NCBI GenBank assembly: GCA_945862125.1
Contig: CAMAYC010000023.1
Span: forward strand, 1 to 50,901
DNA from: Reyranella massiliensis 521
Lineage (GTDB): Bacteria; Pseudomonadota; Alphaproteobacteria; Reyranellales; Reyranellaceae
Direction of reading: 5' to 3'
Length of the DNA: 50,901 nt
Position 1 is the stretch's first letter; each line of letters starts with the position of its first letter. The position numbers were made by a program, and so were the translations under genes. This document shows, one piece after another, positions 1 to 8,045 of this stretch. The notes beneath the pieces are model-generated. The model ran no database searches. It was not told the origin of the DNA and was given only the letters and a program-made list of their open reading frames with translations.

Positions 1-1442
1 AGCTTGCCGTAGCCCATCGCTTCCAGAGCCTTCAGCCGGCGCTGCGCCGCGCCGGCGACGGCGATGCCCGAGGCGCGGTAGATCTCCTTCGCCACGGTCT
101 CGATCTTCTGCGCGAGCGGCATGTCGTCGGGATAGAGCGGCTTGAAGGCCGCCTTGCCCTCGTCGAGCGTGGCCACGACGGCCTTTGCGAGGGCTTCGGC
201 CCCCGCTCCACCCTTGGCCCAATGCTCGCAAAGATAGGCCTTGGCGCCGGCGGCGGCGCACTTGTCCTCGATCAGCTTCAATTCGGCCGGCGTATCGCTT
301 AGAAACCGGTTGATGCCAACCAGCACCGGCAGGCCGAACTTGGCAAGGTTCTCGACGTGGCGCAGCAGGTTGGGCAGGCCGCGCTCGACCGCACCCAGGT
401 CTTCCTTGTCGAGCGCCTTCTCGTCGGCGCCGCCGTGCAGCTTCAGCGCCCGGACCGTTGCCACGACCACGGCGAGTTCGGGCTTCAATCCGGCCTGCCG
501 GCATTTGATGTCGAGGAATTTCTCCGCGCCAAGATCGGCGCCGAAGCCTGCTTCGGTCACGACATAGTCGGCAAGCGCCAGCGCCGCCCGCGTGGCGATT
601 ACCGAATTGCAGCCGTGCGCGATGTTGGCGAATGGCCCGCCGTGGATCAGGGCGGGATTGTTCTCCAGCGTCTGGACCAGGTTGGGCTTGGCCGCGTCCT
701 TCAGCACTGCCGCCATCGCCGCGGCTGCCTTGAGATCGCCCGCCGTCACCGGCTTGCCGTCGCGTGTTTCCGCCACGACGATGCGGGCCAGGCGCTGTTC
801 GAGATCGGCGAGATCACGCGCGAGGCAGAGGATCGCCATCACCTCCGACGCCGTGGTGATGTCGAAGCGCGTCTGGCGGGGAAAGCCGTTGGCGACGCCG
901 CCGAGGCTCGTCACCACGTCACGCAAGGCCCGGTCGTTCATGTCGAGCACGCGCGGCCAGAACACGCGCCGGCCGTCGATGCCCAGCGCATTGCCCCAGT
1001 AGATATGATTGTCGAGCATCGCCGCGAGCAGGTTGTGCGCCGTGGTGATGGCGTGGAAGTCGCCGGTGAAATGCAGGTTGATCTCGGCCATCGGCACGAT
1101 CTGCGCCTGGCCGCCGCCGGTGGCGCCGCCCTTCTGGCCGAAGCAGGGTCCGAGGCTGGGCTCGCGCAGCGCGATCGCCGTCTTCTTGCCGAGCCGGCAG
1201 AGCGCATCGCCCAGTCCGATCGTCGTCGTGGTCTTGCCCTCGCCCGCCTTGGTAGGATTGATGGCCGTCACCAGGATCAGCTTGCCGGACTTGCGGCCTT
1301 CCAGAGATTTCACGAAGCTGGCGTCGAGTTTGGCCTTGTCGCGGCCGTACGGCTCGAGCGCATCGGCTGGAATATTCAGGCGCGCGGCGACGTCGTTCAT
1401 AGGCTTCTTGATGGCGCGCCGCGCGATCTCGATATCTGACAT
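1..1442 (-). CDS. fhs: Formate--tetrahydrofolate ligase, 3' end outside window
   Basis: ATP-dependent ligation of formate to tetrahydrofolate, giving 10-formyl-THF for one-carbon metabolism in the cytosol. The reverse strand reads [20 protein letters not shown] near the N-terminus, followed by the family P-loop [18 protein letters not shown] (about residues 62-79). The frame stays open to the left edge, so about 480 codons are visible; the family is about 557 residues, so roughly the last 75 are missing. The start is the ATG at 1442, preceded by a purine-rich GGGGAA. It is divergent from the O-methyltransferase at 1518. The P-loop and length make the assignment firm. Confidence 0.95.
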   Translation of the reverse strand, partial: MSDIEIARRAIKKPMNDVAARLNIPADALEPYGRDKAKLDASFVKSLEGRKSGKLILVTAINPTKAGEGKTTTTIGLGDALCRLGKKTAIALREPSLGPCFGQKGGATGGGQAQIVPMAEINLHFTGDFHAITTAHNLLAAMLDNHIYWGNALGIDGRRVFWPRVLDMNDRALRDVVTSLGGVANGFPRQTRFDITTASEVMAILCLARDLADLEQRLARIVVAETRDGKPVTAGDLKAAAAMAAVLKDAAKPNLVQTLENNPALIHGGPFANIAHGCNSVIATRAALALADYVVTEAGFGADLGAEKFLDIKCRQAGLKPELAVVVATVRALKLHGGADEKALDKEDLGAVERGLPNLLRHVENLAKFGLPVLVGINRFLSDTPAELKLIEDKCAAAGAKAYLCEHWAKGGAGAEALAKAVVATLDEGKAAFKPLYPDDMPLAQKIETVAKEIYRASGIAVAGAAQRRLKALEAMGYGK

Positions 1443-1477
1443 GCCCGTTCCCCAAATCCCTCGTTCAATTGGGCGCG

Positions 1478-1506
1478 ACCCTAGCGAGACAGGCCTTCCG
1501 AGCCAA
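1478..1506 (-). promoter_or_regulatory. Candidate sigma-70 promoter for fhs
   Basis: On the minus strand TTGGCT (1501-1506), a 17-base spacer and TAGGGT (1478-1483) lie about 35 bases before the fhs ATG. Spacing is ideal but both hexamers are imperfect, so this is tentative. Confidence 0.3.
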
Positions 1507-1517
1507 CAGGAGAGACC

Positions 1518-2177
1518 ATGAAGAGCTGGGCAAAAATCGATGGCGCGCTGGCTGATTATGTCGACGACAACTGGCTGCGCGAGAGTGCGGTGAAGCGTCG
1601 GCTGCGCGAAGAGACCGCCCGGCTGCCGCAAGCCGGAATGCAGATCTCGGCCCATCAGGGCCAGCAGCTCACGCTCATGGCCCGGGCGATCGGTGCCCGC
1701 CGCGCGGTCGAGGTCGGCACCTTCACCGGTTACTCCTCGCTCTGCATTGCCGAGGCGCTGCCGGCCGACGGCAAGCTCTGGTGCTGCGACGTGAGTGAGG
1801 ACTGGACCAAGGTCGCACGGCGCGCCTGGAAGGAAGCCGGTCTTGAGAGCCGCATCGAACTCACCATCGGCCCGGCGCTCGGCACGCTCGACTGGCTGCT
1901 GGCCCAGGGCCTCGCCGGCCAGCTCGACCTCGCTTTCATCGATGCCAACAAGGAAGACTATGACGCCTACTACGAGCGCTGCCTGAAGCTCGTGCGCCGT
2001 GGTGGGATCGTCCTGATCGACAATGTGTTGTGGCGTGGACGGGTCGCCGATCCGGCGCAGGTCGACGCCGACACGGTCGCGCTCCGCGCGCTCAACGCCA
2101 AGCTCAAGACCGATGAACGCGTCGATCTCGTCCTGTTTGCCGTCGGCGACGGCATGAGCTGCGCACTGAAGCGGTAG
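1518..2177 (+). CDS. Class I SAM-dependent O-methyltransferase (caffeoyl-CoA OMT type)
   Basis: A 219-residue cytosolic methyltransferase of the metal-dependent catechol/caffeoyl-CoA O-methyltransferase family, transferring methyl from SAM to a hydroxylated small molecule of unknown identity. Motif I is [12 protein letters not shown] (about residues 71-82). The metal-binding stretch [18 protein letters not shown] (from about 139) is followed by [13 protein letters not shown] (about 159-171), the family hallmark. Length is usual for the family. AGGAGA lies 5 bases before the ATG. It is transcribed alone, divergent from fhs; the next gene on the strand begins 32 bases on with its own ribosome site and lower GC. 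Substrate cannot be told. Confidence 0.88.
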   Translation: MKSWAKIDGALADYVDDNWLRESAVKRRLREETARLPQAGMQISAHQGQQLTLMARAIGARRAVEVGTFTGYSSLCIAEALPADGKLWCCDVSEDWTKVARRAWKEAGLESRIELTIGPALGTLDWLLAQGLAGQLDLAFIDANKEDYDAYYERCLKLVRRGGIVLIDNVLWRGRVADPAQVDADTVALRALNAKLKTDERVDLVLFAVGDGMSCALKR

Positions 2178-2209
2178 AGGTCCCACCAGGAAGGTTGTAT
2201 TAAGAGGAC

Positions 2210-2662
2210 ATGGATCGCGCAGCGTTCAGCTATCGAGGTGACCCGGCAGTCCCTGCTTTTCCCGACGACCTTCCGATTCTCATTTTCGATGGTAACTGCG
2301 TTCTCTGCTCGAGCTTCGCCCAATTCATTCTTCGGACCGATCGACATCGTCGGTTCCGGCTCATGGCTGCGCAGACTCCGATCGGCGCGGCCCTGTATAC
2401 GCATTTTGGTCTTAACTCCGTCGACTACGAAACCAACATCCTCGTCGAAAGTGGCCGGGCCTGGCTGAAATCGGAAGGTTCCATCCGGATATTCGAAAGG
2501 CTTGGGTTTCCCTGGTCGCTCGTCACAGTCGCGCGGCTCCTGCCTCGACCGATTCGCGATTGGCTCTACGAGATCATCGCCCGCAACCGCCTGCGCTGGT
2601 TCGGCGCGCGAGAAACCTGTTACTTGCCCGACCCGTCCGAGGCAGATCGGTTTATCGGATGA
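2210..2662 (+). CDS. DCC-family thiol-disulfide oxidoreductase-like protein (DUF393)
   Basis: A 150-residue protein with the family signature near the N-terminus: [14 protein letters not shown], i.e. D-G-x-C-x-x-C with a thioredoxin-like CxxC pair (about residues 28-31), then a conserved Arg/Phe-rich strand and a C-terminal half typical of DUF393 ([17 protein letters not shown]). DCC proteins are predicted thiol-disulfide oxidoreductases; the biochemical partner is unknown. AAGAGG precedes the ATG. Its TGA overlaps the next gene's ATG (ATGA at 2659-2662), so the two are translationally coupled. Base composition falls compared with the flanks and continues low through the next gene. Confidence 0.85.
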   Translation: MDRAAFSYRGDPAVPAFPDDLPILIFDGNCVLCSSFAQFILRTDRHRRFRLMAAQTPIGAALYTHFGLNSVDYETNILVESGRAWLKSEGSIRIFERLGFPWSLVTVARLLPRPIRDWLYEIIARNRLRWFGARETCYLPDPSEADRFIG

Positions 2663-4332
2663 GTGGCAACCTTACCGTCTTGATCGTCGGCGGATATGGC
2701 ATCTTCGGCGGCCGTATCGTCGAGTTGCTGGAGAACGAATCGCGATTGACCTTGATCGTCGCGGGCCGTTCGCTCCAGCGAGCCGACGCCTATTGCAAGT
2801 CTCGACGCAAAGCCGTGGCCAGGCTCGTGCCGGCGGCATTCGATCGCAACGGCGATCTCGCCGCACAGCTCGCATCGCTTCGCGCGGACGTTCTTGTCGA
2901 TGCCAGTGGTCCTTTCCAGGCCTATGGCAGCGGGCAATATCGCGTCATCGAAGCCTGCATCGCCCGCGGCATCAACTATCTCGACCTGGCCGATGGTTCC
3001 GATTTTGTCGACGGTGTACGCGATTATGACCCGCAGGCACGGGCGGCAGGCCTGTACGTGCTCTCTGGCGTGTCCAGCTTCCCCGTTCTGACAGCAGCAG
3101 TCGTTCGGCGCTTGTCCGCTGATATGGCACGCGTCGACGTCATTCGCGGCGGCATCGCCCCGTCGCCCTATGCTGGTGTTGGTCAAAACGTGGTCCGCGC
3201 CATTGCGGGTTATGCCGGCCAAGGCATCTCGCTCAGGCGCGACGGCAAGACGCGAACCGGACACCCATTTACCGAGCAGATACGTTTCACCATTGCGCCT
3301 CCGGGATACCTGCCGCTTCGAAGCACGATGTTCTCCCTCGTCGATGTCCCCGACTTGCGAGCTTTGGCCGAGTTGTGGCCCAACGCGAAAAGCATCTGGA
3401 TGGGTGCTGGTCCGGTTCCCGAGGTGTTGCATCACGCATTGATTGCGCTCGCGTGGCTCGTGCGCATGAGGCTTTTGCCCTCACTGTCACGTCTTAGCAT
3501 CTTCATGCATTTTGCCTCGAATCGCCTGTGCTGGGGCGAGCATCGTGGCGGCATGTTTGTAGAGGTCGAGGGGGCCGACGAGACTGGAACACTGCTTCGA
3601 CGTTCTTGGCATCTGCTGGCCGAAGGAAACGATGGACCACTTATTCCTTCCATGGCGGTCGAAGCTCTTGTTCGAAAAGCGCTTGAGGGGCGGGTCCCGC
3701 CGTCTGGCGCGCGCGCTGCCGTCCAAGACCTAGAACTCACCGACTACGAAAAATTGTTTGCCGGGCGAACGATCTACGCGGGCATCAGAGACGATCCGTC
3801 TGATCATCATCCGCTCTACTCCCGCATTCTTGGGCCAGCCTGGAACAGGTTACCTGTCGAAATCCGCGACATGCACGACGGCGCGGCTTCGGTGAGCGGA
3901 CGGGCAAGCGTCGAACGTGGTCGAGGCGTGATGGCACGTCTGGTAGCGACCGTTTTCGGCTTTCCACCAACAGCGGAAGACATATCCGTCAGCGTGCGCT
4001 TCGAGGCTTCAAATAGCGGCGAAACATGGACCAGAACGTTTGGCGATGAGTCCTTTTCCAGCCGTCAATTTGCTGGTCGAGGGCGATCCGACGGCCTTCT
4101 TTGCGAGCGTTTTGGCCAACTGACCTTTGCAATGGCGCTTGTTTCAAGAGAAGGCCGGCTCTCGCTTGTCCTGCGTCGTTGGAGCGCCTTCGGGATTCCT
4201 CTTCCCATGTGGCTTTGCCCACGATCAGCTTCGTATGAAGCGGTTGAGAATGGCCAGTTCCGCTTCCATGTTGAAATCAGTCATCCCTTAATTGGTCTGA
4301 TCGTGCGGTATCGAGGTTGGCTGGCACCCTAG
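2659..4332 (+). CDS. Saccharopine-dehydrogenase-like NAD(P)-binding protein with C-terminal DUF4166
   Basis: 557 residues in two parts. Residues 1 to about 360 are a Rossmann oxidoreductase of the saccharopine dehydrogenase / trans-acting enoyl reductase type (VLIVGGYGIFGGRIVELL near the start, then VDASGPFQAYG). The last 170 or so match DUF4166 (MHDG, VFGFPPTAEDISVSVRFE, ending IGLIVRYRGWL). I chose ATG 2659, overlapping the upstream stop, although the frame is open from 2560. Substrate and reaction are unknown. The gene is poorer in GC than its neighbours (52% in a sampled 60-base stretch at 3721-3780 against 68% at 10921-10980). Its stop shares the palindrome CTAG with the stop of the convergent DUF192 gene. 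Confidence 0.8.
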   Translation: MSGNLTVLIVGGYGIFGGRIVELLENESRLTLIVAGRSLQRADAYCKSRRKAVARLVPAAFDRNGDLAAQLASLRADVLVDASGPFQAYGSGQYRVIEACIARGINYLDLADGSDFVDGVRDYDPQARAAGLYVLSGVSSFPVLTAAVVRRLSADMARVDVIRGGIAPSPYAGVGQNVVRAIAGYAGQGISLRRDGKTRTGHPFTEQIRFTIAPPGYLPLRSTMFSLVDVPDLRALAELWPNAKSIWMGAGPVPEVLHHALIALAWLVRMRLLPSLSRLSIFMHFASNRLCWGEHRGGMFVEVEGADETGTLLRRSWHLLAEGNDGPLIPSMAVEALVRKALEGRVPPSGARAAVQDLELTDYEKLFAGRTIYAGIRDDPSDHHPLYSRILGPAWNRLPVEIRDMHDGAASVSGRASVERGRGVMARLVATVFGFPPTAEDISVSVRFEASNSGETWTRTFGDESFSSRQFAGRGRSDGLLCERFGQLTFAMALVSREGRLSLVLRRWSAFGIPLPMWLCPRSASYEAVENGQFRFHVEISHPLIGLIVRYRGWLAP

Positions 4333-4820
4333 GCGGCGTTACCGAAGATCGCGTGCTTGACCTTGTCGCCAGGCTTGATGCCCAGCAGCTTGGCGCTGCC
4401 GCCATTGATCTCCAGTACGCCGCGCACCGGGAACTGGCTGGGGATGGTGTCGGTCGACAGGGGCACGGCGTTTGAATGGATGTGCCGGATCGTGCCGTCG
4501 GCTGCGATGAAGATCATGTCGAGCGGAATCAGCGTATTCTTCATCCAGAAGCTGACCGGTGCTTCCTGGTGGAAATCGAACAGCATGCCCTCGTAAGGTC
4601 CGAGGCTCTTGCGGAACATCAGGCCATGCGAGCGCTCGATGTCGTTGGTCGCCATGTCGACATCGAATTTTAGTTCACGGCCGCCGGTCTCGATAACCAG
4701 AGCCGAGCGCTTGAACTTGACGTCGGTGCCCTGTGCCACCGCGGCGCCGGCCGCCAGCGCCAAGGGAGCTGCGAAAAAGAGACGACGGCCGAGCCGACGC
4801 TGGAAGCCTGCGAATGCCAT
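4329..4820 (-). CDS. DUF192 family exported protein
   Basis: 163 residues. The N-terminus is a signal peptide, RRLGRRLFFAAPLALAAGAA then AVAQG, so the protein is probably periplasmic. The rest is a DUF192 domain with its hallmarks ERSHGLMFRKSL, GMLFDF, FWMKNTLIPLDMIFI and GVLEINGG. Function of the family is not established. The frame is open upstream to 5300, but the ATG at 4820 places the signal peptide at the N-terminus and leaves the TPP riboswitch region free. It is divergent from the thi operon, whose control region starts about 30 bases away, and convergent with the DUF4166 gene, sharing 4 bases at the stops. Confidence 0.85.
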   Translation of the reverse strand: MAFAGFQRRLGRRLFFAAPLALAAGAAVAQGTDVKFKRSALVIETGGRELKFDVDMATNDIERSHGLMFRKSLGPYEGMLFDFHQEAPVSFWMKNTLIPLDMIFIAADGTIRHIHSNAVPLSTDTIPSQFPVRGVLEINGGSAKLLGIKPGDKVKHAIFGNAA

Positions 4821-4850
4821 GGTGATGGGATAGAGGCCGATTTCGTCAAA

Positions 4851-4878
4851 CTCAAGACACTTCAGGCTCAAGACACTT
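4851..4878. repeat. 12-bp direct repeat upstream of the TPP riboswitch
   Basis: CTCAAGACACTT occurs at 4851-4862 and again at 4867-4878, a perfect tandem pair 16 bases apart. It lies between the DUF192 start and the riboswitch promoter; the last two bases of the second copy are part of the candidate -35 box. It could be a regulator site or simple slippage. Confidence 0.6.
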
Positions 4879-4905
4879 GCGTGACGCCCGGCCGCTTCCC
4901 ATAGT
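4877..4905 (+). promoter_or_regulatory. Candidate promoter of the TPP-riboswitch/thi operon
   Basis: TTGCGT (4877-4882), 17 bases, CATAGT (4900-4905). The predicted start of transcription, about 6-7 bases downstream, falls at 4911-4912, which is exactly where the first aptamer helix begins. The geometry supports it; the hexamers alone are moderate. Confidence 0.5.
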
Positions 4906-4910
4906 GGCCG

Positions 4911-5000
4911 CCAATCATCGGGGGGAGCCGCACCGCGGCTGAGAGGTTCGAAAGAACGACCCCGGGAACCTGATCCGGTTAATGCCGGCGTAGGGACTGG
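4911..5000 (+). promoter_or_regulatory. TPP (thiamine pyrophosphate) riboswitch
   Basis: Contains the two conserved thi-box cores: GGCTGAGAGG with flanking GGGGGAGCC, and GAACCTGATCCGGTTAATGC followed by CGGCGTAGGGA. Closing helix P1 can form between CCAATC (4911-4916) and GACTGG (4995-5000), with one A-C mismatch. The variable arm is GGTTCGAAAGAACGACCC. The GTG start of the first transporter gene begins on the last P1 base, and no room exists for a terminator, so control is expected to be translational: TPP binding would close P1 over the GUAGGGA ribosome-binding region and start codon. Confidence 0.95.
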
Positions 5001-5722
5001 TGACTTTCGTGGTGGTGGCTTCTCCTCCTCTTTCCGTGCGCGGCGCGCGTATCGCCTTTGGCGACCGCGTGGTGGCGAACAATCTCGCCCTGGAGTTCCC
5101 GGCCAGCCGGACGACGTGCCTGCTGGGCCGCAGCGGCGTGGGCAAGACCTCGCTGCTCCGCTGGCTGGCCGGCCTCCTGCCCGGCACCGAGCGGGCGCAA
5201 CCGCTCGCCTACATGGCGCAACGCGACCTGCTCCTGCCCTGGCTCGACATCCTCGGCAACGTCCTGCTCGGCTACCGCCTGCGCGGCGATGCAGCCGCAC
5301 TCCGGGCTGCCGAACCGCGAGCGCGCGCGCTGCTCGCCGACGTAGGCCTGGGCGACCGGCTCGGCGACCGTCCCGAAGCGCTTTCCGCCGGGATGCGCCA
5401 ACGCGCTGCCCTCGCCCGTACGCTCTGCGAGGACCGGCCCGTGGTCCTGATGGACGAGCCGTTCGGGCATCTCGATGCCGTCACGCGACTGGAGTTGCAG
5501 GACCTCGCGGCGCGACTGCTCACGGGCCGGACCGTCGTCCTCGTGACCCACGATCCGCTCGAGGCACTGAGGCTAGGCCACCACGTCCGGGTTCTGTCGG
5601 GAGCGCCCTTTGCCGTCAGCCCGCCGATCGAGCCGCCGGGCCCGGTCCCGCGCGATGCTTCCGACCCGGCGCTGCTTAGCCTGCAGGGGCAGCTGATCGC
5701 CCAGTTGCGGAGCGCCGCATGA
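5000..5722 (+). CDS. thiZ: ABC transporter ATPase for a thiamine pyrimidine precursor
   Basis: 240-residue cytosolic ATPase of the nitrate/taurine/ThiZ group that would power import of a hydroxymethylpyrimidine-type precursor. Walker A is GRSGVGKTS (about residues 44-52), the signature LSAGMRQRAALARTL (variant LSAGM for LSGGQ), Walker B VVLMDEPFGHLD and the switch His in VLVTHD. The start is GTG at 5000, read directly out of the riboswitch with GTAGGGA as ribosome site; GTG codons at 5009, 5012 and 5015 are alternatives. The stop overlaps the permease start by ATGA. The riboswitch and the downstream NMT1-like binding protein support the substrate class. Confidence 0.9.
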   Translation: MTFVVVASPPLSVRGARIAFGDRVVANNLALEFPASRTTCLLGRSGVGKTSLLRWLAGLLPGTERAQPLAYMAQRDLLLPWLDILGNVLLGYRLRGDAAALRAAEPRARALLADVGLGDRLGDRPEALSAGMRQRAALARTLCEDRPVVLMDEPFGHLDAVTRLELQDLAARLLTGRTVVLVTHDPLEALRLGHHVRVLSGAPFAVSPPIEPPGPVPRDASDPALLSLQGQLIAQLRSAA

Positions 5723-6456
5723 GGCCGCTGATCACCGCGATCGGCTTGCTGCTCGCCTGGGAAGCGCTGGCGTGGGCGACCGGCGTGCCCGTCTACATCC
5801 TGCCGCCGCCATCGCGCGTCGGAGTCGTGCTGGTCGAGCGCTTCGACCTGTTGATGGAACAGGCCGTCTGGACCGCCGCCGAGATGGTCCTCGGCCTGAT
5901 CCTCGGGTTGATCCTGGGCGCCGCCCTCGCTGTGGTTTTCGCCGCTTCGGCCGGATGGCGGCGCTGGGCGCTGCCCCTCGTCATCGTCTCCCAGGCCATC
6001 CCGGTGATCGCCATCGCCCCGCTGCTGGTGCTGTGGCTGGGTTATGGCATGGCCTCCAAGGTCGCGATGGCTGCCCTGGTGATTTTCTTCCCGGTCGTCA
6101 GCACGCTCTATGACGGGTTGCGGCGCACCGATCCCGGCTGGCTCGATCTCGCCCGGACGATGGATGCCGGGTCGCGCGCCGTGCTGCTGCAGATCCGCCT
6201 GCCAGCCGCCCTGCCCGCCTTCGCCTCCGGCGCCCGCATTGCTGCTGCGGTGGCGCCCATCGGCGCGGTGATCGGCGAGTGGGTCGGCGCGAGCGCGGGG
6301 CTGGGCTACCTGATGACCCAATCCCTGGCACGCGGCCAGACACCGCTCGCCTTCGCCGCTCTCTTCCTGCTTTGCCTGCTCGGCCTCGCGCTCTACCACG
6401 CGACCGACTGGGCCGCCCGACGACTGGTCCCCTGGCAATCGCCACAAGGAGAATGA
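5719..6456 (+). CDS. thiX: ABC transporter permease, thiamine pyrimidine precursor
   Basis: 245-residue inner-membrane permease of the BPD_transp_1 family with about six hydrophobic segments (e.g. EMVLGLILGLILGAALAVVF, IPVIAIAPLLVLWLGYG). The cytosolic coupling loop with the EAA-like motif is at LARTMDAGSRAVLLQIRLPAALPAF, followed by GARIAAAVAPIGAVIGEWVG. It overlaps the ATPase gene by ATGA and its own stop overlaps an alternative ATG of the binding-protein gene, so the three are translated together under the TPP riboswitch. Confidence 0.9.
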   Translation: MRPLITAIGLLLAWEALAWATGVPVYILPPPSRVGVVLVERFDLLMEQAVWTAAEMVLGLILGLILGAALAVVFAASAGWRRWALPLVIVSQAIPVIAIAPLLVLWLGYGMASKVAMAALVIFFPVVSTLYDGLRRTDPGWLDLARTMDAGSRAVLLQIRLPAALPAFASGARIAAAVAPIGAVIGEWVGASAGLGYLMTQSLARGQTPLAFAALFLLCLLGLALYHATDWAARRLVPWQSPQGE

Positions 6457-6458
6457 GC

Positions 6459-7400
6459 ATGCGTATCCTGCTTCAAGCCATCCTGGCTCTTACCCTAGCC
6501 TGTACGGCCCTCCCTGCGTTGGCGCAGGACAAGGTCCGGATCCTGCTCGACTGGTTCGTCAATCCCGACCACGCGGCGCTGGTCGTGGCCAAGCAGCGCG
6601 GAATCTTCACCAAGCACGGACTCGACGTCGAGCTGATTGCGCCGGCCGATCCCAATGCGCCGCCCAAGCTGGTGGCCGCCGGCCAGGCCGACTACGCCGT
6701 TTCGTACCAGCCGACCCTGCAGATGCTGGTGGCCGAAGGGCTGCCTCTGGTACGCGTCGGAGTGCTCGTCGCCCAGCCGCTCAATTCCCTGGTGGCCCTC
6801 GAGGACAGTCCCGTGAAGACCCTCGCCGACTTCAAGGGCCGCAAGATCGGCTATTCGATCGCGGGCTTTGACGAGGCCCTGTTGGGCGCGATGCTCGAGA
6901 GTGCGGGCCTCACGCTGAAGGACGTGACGCTGATCAACGTCAACTTCGCGCTGACCACGGCCCTGATGAGCAAGCAGGTCGACGGCGTGATCGGGGCGTT
7001 CCGCAACTTCGAGCTCAACGACCTCGCGTTGAACAAGGCCAAGGGCCGCATCTGGCTGGTCGAAAAGAACGGCGTGCCGACCTACGACGAGCTGATCCTG
7101 GTGACCAAGCGCGAGACCGTCGACGTGGCTCGCACGAAGAAGCTTCTGGCCGCAGTTGCCGAGGCGACAGCCTGGTTGAAGGCAAACCCCACCGAGGCCT
7201 GGGCGATCTTCTCCAAGTCCGGCAAGGAACTCGACAACGACCTCAACCGGCTCGCCTGGAAGGACACGCTGCCGCTGCTGGCTGACGACCCCGTTTCTCT
7301 CGACCGCGCACGCTACGAGACCTTCGCAGCCTTCCTGGTCAAGCGTGGCCTGATCAAGCAGGCGCCGGCGGCTGACAGCTACCTGCGTGACATGAAGTAG
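6459..7400 (+). CDS. thiY: Periplasmic substrate-binding protein, NMT1/THI5-like (ThiY type)
   Basis: 313 residues. Signal peptide MRILLQAILALTLACTALPA then LAQ, and a mature NMT1/THI5-like domain starting KVRILLDWFVNPDHAALVVA, the usual opening of pyrimidine-precursor-binding proteins (family ligands include N-formyl-4-amino-5-aminomethyl-2-methylpyrimidine). AAGGAG at 6446-6451 is 7 bases before ATG 6459, so I prefer it to ATG 6453, which overlaps the permease stop but is only 1 base from that site. Ligand is inferred from riboswitch and family. Transcription meets the cold-shock gene tail-to-tail 6 bases later. Confidence 0.88.
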   Translation: MRILLQAILALTLACTALPALAQDKVRILLDWFVNPDHAALVVAKQRGIFTKHGLDVELIAPADPNAPPKLVAAGQADYAVSYQPTLQMLVAEGLPLVRVGVLVAQPLNSLVALEDSPVKTLADFKGRKIGYSIAGFDEALLGAMLESAGLTLKDVTLINVNFALTTALMSKQVDGVIGAFRNFELNDLALNKAKGRIWLVEKNGVPTYDELILVTKRETVDVARTKKLLAAVAEATAWLKANPTEAWAIFSKSGKELDNDLNRLAWKDTLPLLADDPVSLDRARYETFAAFLVKRGLIKQAPAADSYLRDMK

Positions 7401-7406
7401 ACGATC

Positions 7407-7925
7407 TCAGGCCGCCCGGATTTCTATGACCTGAAGACCCTTCTGGCCCTCGGCGACGCGGATCATGACTTTCTGGCCGGGAGCCAAGGCGTCCATGCCG
7501 TGCCGCCGCAGCACCGCGGCGTGGACGAAGATATCGCCGTCGGCGGCCTCGCGGGTGACGAAGCCATAGCCGCGCTCGTTATTGTACCATTTGACCAGGG
7601 CCACGATGTACTCGCCCATCGCGGCGCCATCCGGAATCGGTGGCGGCTTGGGCGCGACGGCGATCGCGGTCGACGAATCGACCTCGAGAACCCTCATGAC
7701 CTGCCAGCCCTTGGGGCCGCGCACGCCGGCGCACACGACGGTTGACCCGGGCTTGAGATCCTCATGCCCGGATTGTCGAAGTGTCGTCACATGCAAGAAC
7801 GCGTCGCTATTGTCGATGTCGAGGGCCAGAAATCCGTAGCCTTTGACCGCGTTGAACCACTTAACTTTACCACGCAGCTCGACTGTACTCGCGTCCCCGC
7901 TCGCTTCCCCCTGGTGGGTCGTCAT
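7407..7925 (-). CDS. Two-domain cold-shock protein
   Basis: 172 residues with two cold-shock domains, each with the RNA-binding motifs: [15 protein letters not shown]...DAFLHVTTL (about residues 19-47) and [15 protein letters not shown]...DIFVHAAVL (about 109-141). Joined by a Pro-rich linker ([12 protein letters not shown]). It is probably a single-stranded nucleic-acid-binding chaperone. In the first domain the usual FVH becomes FLH. Tandem CSD proteins are common in alphaproteobacteria. Divergent from the SDR gene across 120 bases. Confidence 0.92.
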   Translation of the reverse strand: MTTHQGEASGDASTVELRGKVKWFNAVKGYGFLALDIDNSDAFLHVTTLRQSGHEDLKPGSTVVCAGVRGPKGWQVMRVLEVDSSTAIAVAPKPPPIPDGAAMGEYIVALVKWYNNERGYGFVTREAADGDIFVHAAVLRRHGMDALAPGQKVMIRVAEGQKGLQVIEIRAA

Positions 7926-8045
7926 TCAACGATCCCTTTTGTTATTTCGAAATCCTATCATTCCGGAGAGTGGACGCAACGCCCTTATGGCGGTTTGCTG
8001 GCCGAATCAGACGACATATCAAGTGCAAGTAGGAGGCATCTGCCG

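Noticed and set aside
2210..4332. Mobile element or genomic island at the low-GC pair
   Set aside because: No integrase, transposase, terminal repeats or tRNA boundary; only composition suggests transfer.
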